This document shows positions 8,819 through 17,534 of a stretch of 64,000 nt of DNA, one piece after another. Position numbers and translations under genes: made by a program. Each line of letters starts with the position of its first letter. Within the stretch, counting starts at the first letter, position 1. Source of the DNA: Erythrobacter neustonensis (GTDB lineage Bacteria; Pseudomonadota; Alphaproteobacteria; Sphingomonadales; Sphingomonadaceae); NCBI RefSeq assembly GCF_001663175.1, contig NZ_CP016033.1, forward strand, positions 682,001-746,000, in the 5' to 3' direction. The notes below the pieces were generated by a model. The model saw only the letters and a list, made by a program, of their open reading frames with translations, made no database searches and was not told where the DNA came from.

Positions 8819-9916
8819 TCAGGTCTTTCGCTGACGCGTCTTGATGCCCACGATCAGTGAGGCGTCGCTCTCTTCGATTTGCCACGGATGGCCGTCATTC
8901 AGATAACGGTCGGTCTGGATGCAGTCCCAGCAGATGCGTCGACGAGCTGCGAACCGCGGAGCTCTACTCTCAAACACCGCGAGTGAGTGACGTAACTCGG
9001 TTGGGCGTCGGCAGCTGCAACAGGCGAAACCGACATACTCGTCACTACTATGGTTCCAAGGTGATGCTGCCGGCTCGAGTGCTTCTCCGAAACGAACTGA
9101 CAGTGCCTCCGCACGCTGCTGCGCCGTCAGATCAAGCAGCGGCTTGCCTGTGATGTTCTCGCCCCACTCCTCTAGCCGATTGGCCCACCAACGACGCCAG
9201 CCCTCGCTGAATATACCGGTATACAACAGATCATCAGCTGTAAGTGCTGGCACCAGCTTGAAGAAGCTATCGATTTTTAGGCCCAGCAGCGATGCGGCAT
9301 CCGCATCATCGAGGAGTAGGCCCGGTCGCTTAATGATGGCATTCAGAACGAACTTCGCCGCCAAATGTGGGGCCGAGGCGTCGCTGAGCACGCTTGCGAT
9401 GGATTGAATGCGGACTCGGTCGACCTCCGCCTCCGAGGCACTGAGTAGCACAACTGGATCATATTTCTTGTTCAATTCACGTAGAAATTGATAGCCGTTG
9501 CTTAAAGCGCATAGTTCTGCCCGAACGCGCGCGCGCTCGGAAACTACAATTTCTTTTGCATATACAATATCAAACAGATCATGTGCAGTCCGGTCTGGAG
9601 CGAAATATGCCTCCAACTTGTAGTCGTTGCTGACAAGAACGATCCCGAAATCATGGTCCGGATTGACGATTGCCTCGTCCCGTAACAATTGAGCAAGGCC
9701 ACTACCCTTAAAGGTATGGCCATTCTCGACATTGGGGGTCACCTCGTCGAGCCGGTAATCTAGCGCAACGACATTCGGCTGTGCCAATCTGATGGCGAGC
9801 GCCTGATCGGTAAGTGGCGCTACCGCATGGTAATCAAAATCAAGCACACCGCGTGTACTTAGAAGAGCGGCGAATTGCTGATCCTCGTCATCGACAAAAA
9901 TTCCTTTTGCGGGCAT
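8819..9916 (-). CDS. Receiver-domain protein with C-terminal zinc ribbon
   Basis: A 365-residue protein. Residues 1-125 form a response-regulator receiver-like domain with the acidic cluster D9-D10-E11 (GIFVDDED), a phosphoacceptor candidate D53 (VVALDYRLDEV), Ser96 in the Thr/Ser position (VLVSND) and Lys121 (VYAKE). The roughly 170-residue middle region is helical and unidentified. Near the C-terminus, C299-x2-C302 and C329-x2-C332 form a predicted zinc ribbon. No known DNA-binding output domain is seen. ATG 9916 is chosen because the receiver begins there, and it lies 2 bp after the stop of the dual-ATPase gene. It is the likely phosphotransfer or binding partner of that protein. Confidence 0.85.
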   Translation of the reverse strand: MPAKGIFVDDEDQQFAALLSTRGVLDFDYHAVAPLTDQALAIRLAQPNVVALDYRLDEVTPNVENGHTFKGSGLAQLLRDEAIVNPDHDFGIVLVSNDYKLEAYFAPDRTAHDLFDIVYAKEIVVSERARVRAELCALSNGYQFLRELNKKYDPVVLLSASEAEVDRVRIQSIASVLSDASAPHLAAKFVLNAIIKRPGLLLDDADAASLLGLKIDSFFKLVPALTADDLLYTGIFSEGWRRWWANRLEEWGENITGKPLLDLTAQQRAEALSVRFGEALEPAASPWNHSSDEYVGFACCSCRRPTELRHSLAVFESRAPRFAARRRICWDCIQTDRYLNDGHPWQIEESDASLIVGIKTRQRKT

Positions 9917-9918
9917 CG

Positions 9919-12456
9919 TCACGCCGCTCCTTCTGCCGACAGCACGCTGAACTCCATCCTGCACGCATACCCCTCAGTAGGAATACCGACGTTGGCCGTG
10001 CCGCCGTAACTTTCCGCGACATCGGAGACAATTTTGAGCCCTAGGCCAGTGCCAGGCCCAGCGACACCATCATCCTCGCCCATAGTTGTCGTAAAGAAAG
10101 GATCAAAAACTCGATCCTGCAGATCCTCGGGGATGCCCATACCATTGTCCTCGAAAGCAACTACGATATGGCGCCCATGCCGCCTTGCCTCAATGCGGAT
10201 ACGACGATCATCGACTTTTGCGCGCTTCATCGACTTAATCGCATTGGTCAGGAAATTGAGCAAAACGGAATCGAGTTCTGAAGCATGCATGGGCGTGGTC
10301 CGCAGCTCCTCCGGCTCTACGTCGATATCAAATATAACCCGCTGCTTCGCCATATAATTCTCAAACTGCCGGGTGAAGCGATCAATCGCCCCCTTCACCG
10401 ACAAGTCGCGCAATTCGCGACTTTCGGTGCGAGACATTAGAGCGCCGATGTAACCTCCGATGTCGAACAAACGTTCTGCCGACCGTTGCAGATCGGCGTG
10501 CTGACTGCGAAGATCGTGCTGGAGGCGGTTATCTGGCACTTCACCGATGATGTCTTCAAGAAGGAGCAGGTTGGCTAACAATGCACTTTCGGCGCCCTTC
10601 ACTTCGTGACCGAACACGCTGATCGACAGACCCAGCGAAGCCAAAATGCGGAGCATTTCCTCGTATTCAATCGACGCTGCAATCTTGGCTTCGACATCGG
10701 CTTCATACTGGCGAACAACCTGAGCAAGTTGCCGCAGATCATCTTGGCGAGAGGTCCCCTCGGCGCCCGTTGCGTTGTGAGTGGAATCGTGTCGGCGCAA
10801 AATTTCGTCCACTACTGTGGAGGGACGAACCCGTGTTGAGGTAAAGCCCTTCTCCCCAGCACGCTGCTTGCGTTTGCGGGTCGCCGCAACGCGTAACGCA
10901 GCCCACTCAAGCGCCCAGCGAGTGAAGCTTCTAAGTTCCTCGAAAGCCTCATTTTCAATTAGGCCTTCGCGGCTGCTCGTTTCCTCAAGCAACGGATTGG
11001 AGACAGCGGAAAGGACCACATGCCCAAAAAAGTTGAAGTTGTTGGCCGGAACGAGCAGATTCCGCCGCCCAGTGTCATAAGCAAGCGCGAGCCAGTCATC
11101 ACTCGGCTCGCCATATGGCTGGACCCTGAAGCCATTGCGGTAGATGCGGACACCGCCAAATTCTCGTCCCATCGCCGCTGCAGCCGCCTGAGAAATGCCG
11201 CCTAGTAGCGAGGTTTCATAAATGAAGTACCGACTTTCAAGTTTGAATGATCCGACAGTTAAATATTGATCAGGGCACTCCTCTGTTTCATCGATACCGA
11301 GCTTGTCAGACCGAAGACGAACAAAACCTCGTCCGTCTTGATCGACTTCAGCTTCGATTGTCGCGGTTGCCCTATCAAGAAAGGAGCGCTCAATCGAAAA
11401 GATCTCCGTTTGCCTGCTCTGCGTTACGTCATTAATGACGACATGAAAGCCTGGGTCGGGGGACGATGTCTCGGTCAGATCATTTCGCCGTGGCGCTGGA
11501 GCTGCAAGCGGGAACGGCGCTTGCAGCAGAACGACCGCCTTCCACACCCGCTCGATCGCCGCTTGCGACCACGCATCGCGCAGGTCGATGATCTCGAGAG
11601 TAGTACCCTGATCGCTCGGGTCCTTGTCGAACCGCTCGATACGGCTGAAGACATCTGAAAGCGATATGCCAGGTCGAAAAGCTTCGTCCCAATCAAAGTA
11701 AGCCCGATATCCAACCGGTTCGCCAGCTGGTTTTGACGTAAAGTGCAGCCGACTTCCAAGCCGCTGAACCGAAAAACGGCCAATCCCTTTCCGTCCAGCT
11801 CTAGTGCGGCCGAAGATCGGCGAACGAGGTTCTTCCTCTTTCAAATTTGTCGAAATGCGCATCCAAGATGACCGGATCACGGCTTCGGTCATCCCCGTAC
11901 CATTGTCAGCGATACGTAAGGATCCACCGATTTTGCCATGCCCGGTAAAATCGAGCGTGACCCTTGTCGCATCTGCATCATACGCATTCTTGATTAGTTC
12001 GGAGAGCGCTGTCTCCTGTTTACTCACGAGCTGCTCGCCGAGTCTTTGAATATGGGCCGCGTCGACCGAGAAGCGAATCGCATCCGGATCACTGTCGACT
12101 GCTGCGCGGCTCGCGGCCTCAATGACCCGCCAATCAGGGTTCTCTTTTTTTAACTCATCGCCAACTTCTGACACCCACGCCGGAATCGGGTCAGTATTCT
12201 TAGCGCGACTATCGTGGCCATTTTCTTCAGTGGCTGCAATCTTACGTGCAATGCAGGACTGCGCGCGGCCATTTTGGTCCCGCGATACATACCCTTCAAT
12301 GACCGTAACAACCTGTCCGTTGCGCAGTCCTTTGCGCGTCTCATGGTCAACCTGTAGCGGAATCAAGGTACCGCCCTCGCCTACAAGGCGCACGTACCAT
12401 GTGCCATCGACTTGAAAGACAGATCCGATCAGAGAGGTAGGGTTGGCCTCGTTCAT
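9919..12456 (-). CDS. Dual GHKL ATPase: Hsp90/MORC-like domain fused to a histidine kinase-like domain
   Basis: An 845-residue soluble protein with two complete Bergerat ATP-binding folds. Residues 8-75 form a small beta-rich domain. The first GHKL module has its N box ELIKNAYDADA at 153-163, G1 DNGTGM at 184-189 and G2 GRKGIGRFS at 221-229. It is followed by an Hsp90/MutL-like transducer (about 330-510, with VRIYRNGFRVQPYG and NPLLEETSSREGL). A helical linker (575-680) carries a DHp-like FGHEVKG with His617. The second GHKL has its N box around NFLTNAIKS (734-742), G1 EDNGMG, FDPFF and G2 GPGTGLGLK at 800-808, as in sensor kinases. It is the first gene of an operon with the receiver gene. 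No membrane segment is present, so it senses a cytosolic signal. Confidence 0.9.
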   Translation of the reverse strand: MNEANPTSLIGSVFQVDGTWYVRLVGEGGTLIPLQVDHETRKGLRNGQVVTVIEGYVSRDQNGRAQSCIARKIAATEENGHDSRAKNTDPIPAWVSEVGDELKKENPDWRVIEAASRAAVDSDPDAIRFSVDAAHIQRLGEQLVSKQETALSELIKNAYDADATRVTLDFTGHGKIGGSLRIADNGTGMTEAVIRSSWMRISTNLKEEEPRSPIFGRTRAGRKGIGRFSVQRLGSRLHFTSKPAGEPVGYRAYFDWDEAFRPGISLSDVFSRIERFDKDPSDQGTTLEIIDLRDAWSQAAIERVWKAVVLLQAPFPLAAPAPRRNDLTETSSPDPGFHVVINDVTQSRQTEIFSIERSFLDRATATIEAEVDQDGRGFVRLRSDKLGIDETEECPDQYLTVGSFKLESRYFIYETSLLGGISQAAAAAMGREFGGVRIYRNGFRVQPYGEPSDDWLALAYDTGRRNLLVPANNFNFFGHVVLSAVSNPLLEETSSREGLIENEAFEELRSFTRWALEWAALRVAATRKRKQRAGEKGFTSTRVRPSTVVDEILRRHDSTHNATGAEGTSRQDDLRQLAQVVRQYEADVEAKIAASIEYEEMLRILASLGLSISVFGHEVKGAESALLANLLLLEDIIGEVPDNRLQHDLRSQHADLQRSAERLFDIGGYIGALMSRTESRELRDLSVKGAIDRFTRQFENYMAKQRVIFDIDVEPEELRTTPMHASELDSVLLNFLTNAIKSMKRAKVDDRRIRIEARRHGRHIVVAFEDNGMGIPEDLQDRVFDPFFTTTMGEDDGVAGPGTGLGLKIVSDVAESYGGTANVGIPTEGYACRMEFSVLSAEGAA

Positions 12457-12948
12457 TCAACGACTTTGGCGGAAACATGCCTACGCTGTCCATGCGAAAC
12501 TGAAGCTGTCAGTCCTTATGGTTAACTAGCTCTTGGTGCGAGCAATTGAGCAACACAGCCGAAGCAATGGGGCCTCCTGCCGCAGGCTTCAGCATACTGA
12601 TAGCGGCCACCTCCCGCTTCGTCAGCACTCCGCTGGCCCGGCCCCCACGGCATTGCATAAGATGATGCCACTCAAAGCGTCACAACCCTGACAAGTTCAG
12701 TCATCCGAACCTGATTGACGATTCCCAACTTCAGATTCGAACCGGACTGTCCCAAGTTTTCCACATGCATCCAGCAAAATTGGGGCGTCGGTTGGGGGCC
12801 AGGCAAATTTAAACGGCCAAAATTATATCTTAACATCAATTCATTAAGCCATTTTTTGGCTTCCCGCTACCTCGTCACACTCAGACGATCCCGAAACGGC
12901 TGAAAACCGTCACCCAAATCGGGAATCCAATCGACAACCAGCGCAATC
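12457..12948. other. Right end of the island, no gene seen
   Basis: These 492 bp lie between the dual-ATPase start and the right attachment repeat. The operon promoter should lie near 12460-12560. The rest is AT-rich sequence with only short, unconvincing frames, the best being 62 codons at 12715-12903. No inverted repeats of insertion-sequence type are visible. Confidence 0.5.
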
Positions 12949-12965
12949 TCCCGCTACCCGCTCCA
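12949..12965. repeat. Right attachment site (attR) of the genomic island
   Basis: An exact 17-bp direct copy of the tRNA-Gly 3' end. Beyond the core, the next 25 bases (TTCCCCAAAAGCCGCAGAAA and on) resemble those following the tRNA (TTCCCAAAGAGCCCCAGAAA). The homology between the two ends therefore extends imperfectly past the core. Confidence 0.88.
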
Positions 12966-13262
12966 TAATTCCCCAAAAGCCGCAGAAAACCGCCACTTCG
13001 CGGGCGGCATGGGCACCCTTTCCTCAGCAGTTGAGCACATAGTATCTCACACGGCCGGCTCTGACCTCTGTGTGGTGGCGCCATCTGCTTTGGCGAACGC
13101 GTTCGCCGAACGGGGGGGGGGGGCTTACCCATGCGCCAGCAATCGACCCCGTTGTTGACGTCTGGCCGGAATCGCAAGTAGCGGATCGGATCAATCTTCG
13201 CTTGCCTTGCCATGGGAGCGGAGATGCCGCAAGATCCAGCGGCTTTGATGGAGGGCAATAGA
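12966..13262. other. Post-island intergenic region with 16-bp palindrome and G12 tract
   Basis: No gene is seen. The region holds the perfect palindrome GGCGAACGCGTTCGCC (13092-13107), followed 4 bp later by a homopolymer of twelve G (13112-13123). Confidence 0.5.
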
Positions 13263-13448
13263 TTGGAAAGAATTCGCAAAAGCAGATTTGCGACTTTTTT
13301 CCTTTTCACATTTGTTTTTGTTCTTTCCAAACAAGTAGACGATTTACTCTTTGGAAATGAATACAGCCTCCTATCGGACATCGTTACGTCTTCGATAATT
13401 GTCGGATTGCTGGTTTTTGTTGTTTTTCGAACGAGGTTCGATACCTAG
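13263..13448 (+). CDS. Small two-helix membrane protein, probable TTG start
   Basis: A 61-residue AT-rich ORF with a basic N-terminus (ERIRKSR), a first hydrophobic helix (about 9-24, Phe-rich), a polar loop (SKQVDDLLFGNEYS) and a second helix (about 40-57), ending in FRTRFDT. A strong Shine-Dalgarno GGAGGG at 13250-13255 lies 7 bp before TTG 13263. The in-frame ATG at 13248 overlaps that Shine-Dalgarno and is the alternative start. Hydrophobic periodicity and the charged ends argue for a real membrane protein despite its size. Composition unlike the neighbours suggests a foreign origin. Family unknown. Confidence 0.5.
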   Translation: MERIRKSRFATFFLFTFVFVLSKQVDDLLFGNEYSLLSDIVTSSIIVGLLVFVVFRTRFDT

Positions 13449-13645
13449 ACGTCATCCACGGCATTCGTTGTTAGCATTCGGTGAAGGCTCTGATCCGAAC
13501 AACAAGCTGGGTTCGCAGTTCTGCAGGCTGAAAGCCACTATCCGTCTTCCCACCCACTTTCGGGCTTCACGGCCGGGGCGGCTCACACCCGATTACCGGA
13601 CGGACAGCTTGACTGAGAACTTCGCCAAGCGCCGTCCTTCCGGGT

Positions 13646-13667
13646 GCGGAGATCACCAGATCTCCGC
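13646..13667 (-). terminator. Hairpin directly after the propeller lipoprotein gene
   Basis: A 9-bp perfect stem, GCGGAGATC/GATCTCCGC, with a 4-base loop starts at the base after the stop codon of the minus-strand gene. No T-run follows, so its efficiency as an intrinsic terminator is uncertain. Confidence 0.45.
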
Positions 13668-15080
13668 TCAGCCAGCCGAGTAAAGCTCGCCGTCGCCGTC
13701 GAGTACGTAGAGGCGACCGGCAGTATCGCGCACGATCGCGACAGGGCGTTCGATCGCTCCGTCCGCGGGGGCGAAATCGGCGGTCCGGTTCTCCATTTCG
13801 CTCGCCGTATGCAATATGCCATCGCTGAGGAAGCCTGCCCGGAAAGCGAAAATCTTTCCGCTTCGGTCGGTGATCAGGATCCGGTCATCGAGACTGGCGA
13901 TCCTTCCGGTATAGTGGAGCCCACCGGTCATTCTCTGGCCTTGGAAGAACCCGTTCCCATATGTGTATGTGACCGACGGACCGATCACAGCTGCCGGCGG
14001 GTTGGCGACCCGGGCGAAGGTGCCTTCGCGAAACGGCCAGCCGAAATCGAGCGGACGCGCGTCTTGGAAGAAGTAGTTCACTTCCTCCTGCTGGTCCGTA
14101 CCGCTGTCGAGCAGGAAGCTGCGCGTGGCATAGCCACCGCCCCCGGCCGGCGAGTGGATCCCGTCCCCGAACAGTTCCGCAAAGATGCAATAGGTACCGA
14201 CCGAGGCGCCGCAGAAGGGGTCGACCTGGACCCGGAAAAGCTTGCCGTACCCCGACGCAGCATCCTGCGCCAGACTGCCCGAAGGATCACCCAGCGCGCC
14301 GAACAGAAAGCCGTCGCCGCCAATGAACAGGGTGCCGCGCTCTGCGCCGGTTGAAGGTCCAGCGAGCTCGTCGGAGACGGAATATTGCAGGACGGAATCC
14401 TGAAGGACGATGGTCCGCACGATCACGCCCACGCCCCTGATGTCGAGCATGACCACGCCGTATCCGTTGAAGTGGGCAACCGCGAGCACACGTCCGCTCT
14501 CCCCGGGCTGGAAGACGTTGCCCGTCAAATTGCCCGCGCCGCTCCCGCCAAAGAATTCACGAACCGTGCCATCTTGCGAGACTACGATCAGCCCGTCAGA
14601 GCCTCTTGTGCGCGCGGCCATTACCGCATCGGTTCCAAGGCCGCCGGTCAGCCGGGTCAAATTGACCCCCTCGCGGTCATTTGTGACCCTGACCGGCAAG
14701 GCCAGGCTGGTGGATGCGCCCTTGCTGTCAGTTGCGGTCAATGTGACTTCGTAGGTGTTGTCGAGATTTGCATCGGTGGGCTGATCGAAGTTCGGCGCTC
14801 TGGCGAAGCTGAGCGCGCCTCCGACAAACGAGAATGCGGCAGAATCGCTTCCGCCGGTAATCGCAATCGTAACCGTATCGCCATCGGCATCTGCAGCAGC
14901 GGCGCTATAGAACGGCGCGCCAGAATTCTCGGCTACCGAAGCGGTGGTTGCCGAGGTGAAAGATGGGGCCTTGTTGATGGGCGCAGGGGCTTGGCCACCG
15001 CTATCGCCGCCGCCGCAGCCGGACAATCCACCAAGCACGAGAAGGGAGGCGACCAGCCCCCGCGAAGCAGCGCGACCCAT
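13668..15080 (-). CDS. Lipoprotein with cadherin-like domain and sugar-dehydrogenase-type beta-propeller
   Basis: A 470-residue exported lipoprotein. The signal peptide ends at the lipobox LSGC (VASLLVLGGLSGC), followed by a Gly/Ser/Pro linker. Residues about 35-135 form a cadherin-like beta-sandwich (SVAENSGAPFYSAAAADADGD, EVTLTATDSKG). The remainder is a beta-propeller of the sorbosone/glucose dehydrogenase (GSDH, PQQ-type) fold, recognised from DFGWPFREGTF, GGLHYTG and the ILITDRSGKIFAF strands. Whether it binds PQQ or is catalytic cannot be told. The start at ATG 15080 places the signal peptide at the N-terminus; the upstream in-frame extension has no signal-like sequence. It probably acts in the periplasm or at the cell surface. 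Confidence 0.75.
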   Translation of the reverse strand: MGRAASRGLVASLLVLGGLSGCGGGDSGGQAPAPINKAPSFTSATTASVAENSGAPFYSAAAADADGDTVTIAITGGSDSAAFSFVGGALSFARAPNFDQPTDANLDNTYEVTLTATDSKGASTSLALPVRVTNDREGVNLTRLTGGLGTDAVMAARTRGSDGLIVVSQDGTVREFFGGSGAGNLTGNVFQPGESGRVLAVAHFNGYGVVMLDIRGVGVIVRTIVLQDSVLQYSVSDELAGPSTGAERGTLFIGGDGFLFGALGDPSGSLAQDAASGYGKLFRVQVDPFCGASVGTYCIFAELFGDGIHSPAGGGGYATRSFLLDSGTDQQEEVNYFFQDARPLDFGWPFREGTFARVANPPAAVIGPSVTYTYGNGFFQGQRMTGGLHYTGRIASLDDRILITDRSGKIFAFRAGFLSDGILHTASEMENRTADFAPADGAIERPVAIVRDTAGRLYVLDGDGELYSAG

Positions 15081-15424
15081 TTTTTTCGTCTCCCCTGACA
15101 GACCCGATGCTTCGCATCGCCGGATGCGCTTGGCAAGGAGTAAACGAGGGGAAATCACGGGTTTGTCATTGGCTTAAAAGCCGTCACAAGGGCGAGCGGC
15201 GGGACCAGGCTTTCGCGGAAGTGGGAATACCGCCAGCTGTGGTCCCGACGGCTGGTGCATCCGCCTCGCCAATCCCCGTCGCGCGATTGCAGCCACCTGC
15301 GCAATTATCTGCCCGGGCAAGTCTCCTATTGTTGCTGCATGCGCCGTACCGGACGGGCTGATATGCGCGCTTCTCTGATGAAACGTGCCTTTCAGGCATC
15401 GACCCTGTCTTAATCATTGTCGGA

Positions 15425-16019
15425 TCAATGCGGGCTTGCCCCCAGCGCGAACTCGGCCTTGTCGTGCAGCGCGAACCGGTCGATGATGTCGGCGCTGGCG
15501 CGGTTATAGCCGACCACTTCGACAATGCGCCCGTCGCGCCGCAGACGGGCGATGATCTTGTCGAGTGCGGCGACGCCCGAGATGTCCCAGAAATGCGCCG
15601 CGGTCATGTCGATGACAACGTTGGGCACCGTCTCGGCCACGTCCATCGCGGCCACGAACCGCTCGACCGAAGCGAAGAAGATCTGGGGTAATGCGCGGTC
15701 TGGCCATCGCCTGACAGCGTCCGCTCCACGCCGAACATCTGCTGCACCTTGCCGGCGAAGAAAATGCCCGACAGCAGCACGCCCGCCAGCACGCCAAGCG
15801 ACAGATCGTGCGTGCCGACCACCACCGCAACCGTGGTCAGCATCACGACCGAGGACGGCCAGGGATGGCGGCGCAGGTTGGGGATCGAATTCCAGCTGAA
15901 GGTGCTGATCGACACCATGATCATGATCGCCACCAGTGCGGGCATGGGCACTTGCCCCACATAGGGCCCCAGCACTGTCAGCAGGAACATCAGGAACGCG
16001 CCGGCCGTGAAGGTGGACA
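15425..16019 (-). pseudogene. Decayed SulP-family anion transporter (C-terminal remnant)
   Basis: On the minus strand, 15990 to about 15690 encodes SulP transmembrane segments (FLLTVLGPYVGQVPMPAL, SLGVLAGVLLSGIFFAGKVQ). The reading then breaks near 15690, and the STAS domain (VPNVVIDMTAAHFWDISG, ALDKIIARLRRDGR) continues in another frame to a stop at 15425. The N-terminal eight or so membrane helices are missing; homology stops abruptly at about 16018 behind an in-frame stop. Intact SulP proteins are about 500 residues or more. At least one frameshift and a large 5' deletion make it non-functional. Confidence 0.85.
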
Positions 16020-16072
16020 GATTTCAACGAGGTCGACCCGCTGACCGTGCGTCCCATCGAGGTGTTCAAGGG

Positions 16073-17356
16073 CTAGAGCGAGGGGCTGCCCTTGATGGCA
16101 TCTATGACAACGCGGGTGCCGCCGCCGGTTTCGAAGCGGGCCTGCTGCCCCACGGTCGCCGACAGTGTCATGATCAACTGAATGCCCAAACTGTCCATGC
16201 GTGCCATGTTCTGATCGAAATCCTCCGGCAGTCCGGCGCCGTGGTCGCGGATCATGAGATTGGCGGTGTCACCATCGCGCTGCAGAATGATCTCCACCGG
16301 TCCGCTACCCGAAGGATAGGCATATTTGATCGCGTTGGTGACCGCTTCGGATACCAGCAAAGCAATCGATGTTGCAGCCGAGGTTTCGACTTCGAACCGG
16401 TCGATCTTGCAGTGGATCTTGTGAGCGGGTGCCTGCGCATTCAATTGTTCGCACAGTTTGGGCAGCAATTGGGACAGATCGACGGTCTCGCCCATGTTCT
16501 GGCGCCACAGCTGGTCGTGGGTGGCGGCGACCGCCATGATCCGCCCCGACGCGTCGCCCAGAGCCGCTGCCGCTTCGCCGGTTTTGACGCTGCGGGCCTG
16601 CATCAGCATCAGGCTGGAGAGAATGGCGAGGCTGTTCTTGACCCGGTGGCTCGCTTCCTTGACCAGCATCTTTTGCTGCTCGATCGAATGACGCAATTGC
16701 TGCTCCATCGCGATCCGGTCGGAGGCGACGCCGACGAGATTGGCGAGGCCTTGCAGGAACGCCAGATCGGCAGCCTCGAACTCCCCTGCATTGGGGCTAT
16801 CGACTTCGAGGACACCCCACGGCCCGTCGATGCGCGCGATCACGACGTTGATCGCGCGCCGCACGCCATGCGCTGCCATGACGCCGGGGGTGCGGAAGCG
16901 CTCTTCGTTTTCGAGGTGGTTCGAAATCACCGGCGATCCGGTCTGAAACGCGTAACCCGCCGGCGAACCGGCATCGGCGCCGATCACCGCGTTGCCCACG
17001 ACGCCGCTGCGCCAGCCGACACCTGCGACGATCAGCAGATCGCCTTGCGCGGGCCGGAATTCGAGAATCTTGGCAAGGCCTGTGCGCATTCCCTCCGATG
17101 CCGCCACCACCGCTTCGCCGAGCAGATCAGCGAGCGATGATTGCTTCAAGGCGTTGAGGCCGAAGTCGGAAAGGATTGCTTGCTGGGTAAGCCTGTAACC
17201 CAGCATCGACCCCTCGCCCACCTCGGCGACCGCCTCGCCAAAGCTGCCGGCGCTGTCATTGTCCGTGGTTTCCACGATTTCGGGGGAACCCTGATCGGTG
17301 AAGGCGACAGGCTCACTGCCGGGGATTGGCTCATCTTCGGCAGATTGGTTCGACAT
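16073..17356 (-). CDS. GAF-domain sensor histidine kinase, HRxxN (HisKA_2) type
   Basis: A 427-residue soluble kinase. After an acidic N-terminal tail, residues about 65-215 form a GAF sensor domain. The dimerisation/phosphorylation region (LVKEASHRVKNSLAILSSL) carries His237 and the HRxxN signature. The catalytic domain has its N box SEAVTNAIKYAYP, the G1 RDHGAGLP and a short G2 (MDSLGIQLI). In Sphingomonads, kinases of this class (Pak family) feed phosphate to PhyR of the general stress response. No response regulator is adjacent, so it is an orphan, and a role upstream of the PhyR at 38343 is inference. The stop codon lies at the SulP deletion scar and shares CTAG with a stop on the other strand. 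Confidence 0.88.
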   Translation of the reverse strand: MSNQSAEDEPIPGSEPVAFTDQGSPEIVETTDNDSAGSFGEAVAEVGEGSMLGYRLTQQAILSDFGLNALKQSSLADLLGEAVVAASEGMRTGLAKILEFRPAQGDLLIVAGVGWRSGVVGNAVIGADAGSPAGYAFQTGSPVISNHLENEERFRTPGVMAAHGVRRAINVVIARIDGPWGVLEVDSPNAGEFEAADLAFLQGLANLVGVASDRIAMEQQLRHSIEQQKMLVKEASHRVKNSLAILSSLMLMQARSVKTGEAAAALGDASGRIMAVAATHDQLWRQNMGETVDLSQLLPKLCEQLNAQAPAHKIHCKIDRFEVETSAATSIALLVSEAVTNAIKYAYPSGSGPVEIILQRDGDTANLMIRDHGAGLPEDFDQNMARMDSLGIQLIMTLSATVGQQARFETGGGTRVVIDAIKGSPSL

Positions 17357-17534
17357 GATGATCGTGAAATGTCCGGTTCACCCGCAAAAGCTGCGGCACT
17401 GGCAGGAGCGCACCTGCTAAAGCGTGAGGCGGCAGACCGCAAGACGCGCGCCCAGGGGGCCTTCGCGGGCGCAGTCTCTGGCGCGGTTTGCAAGCGCGCC
17501 ATCGTCTTTCGCGAACCGGTAAATCCGGCGATTC

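Noticed and set aside
12881..13381. 166-codon minus-strand frame across the right attachment site
   Set aside because: Crosses the island boundary and the G12 tract and is antisense to the better-supported small membrane ORF.
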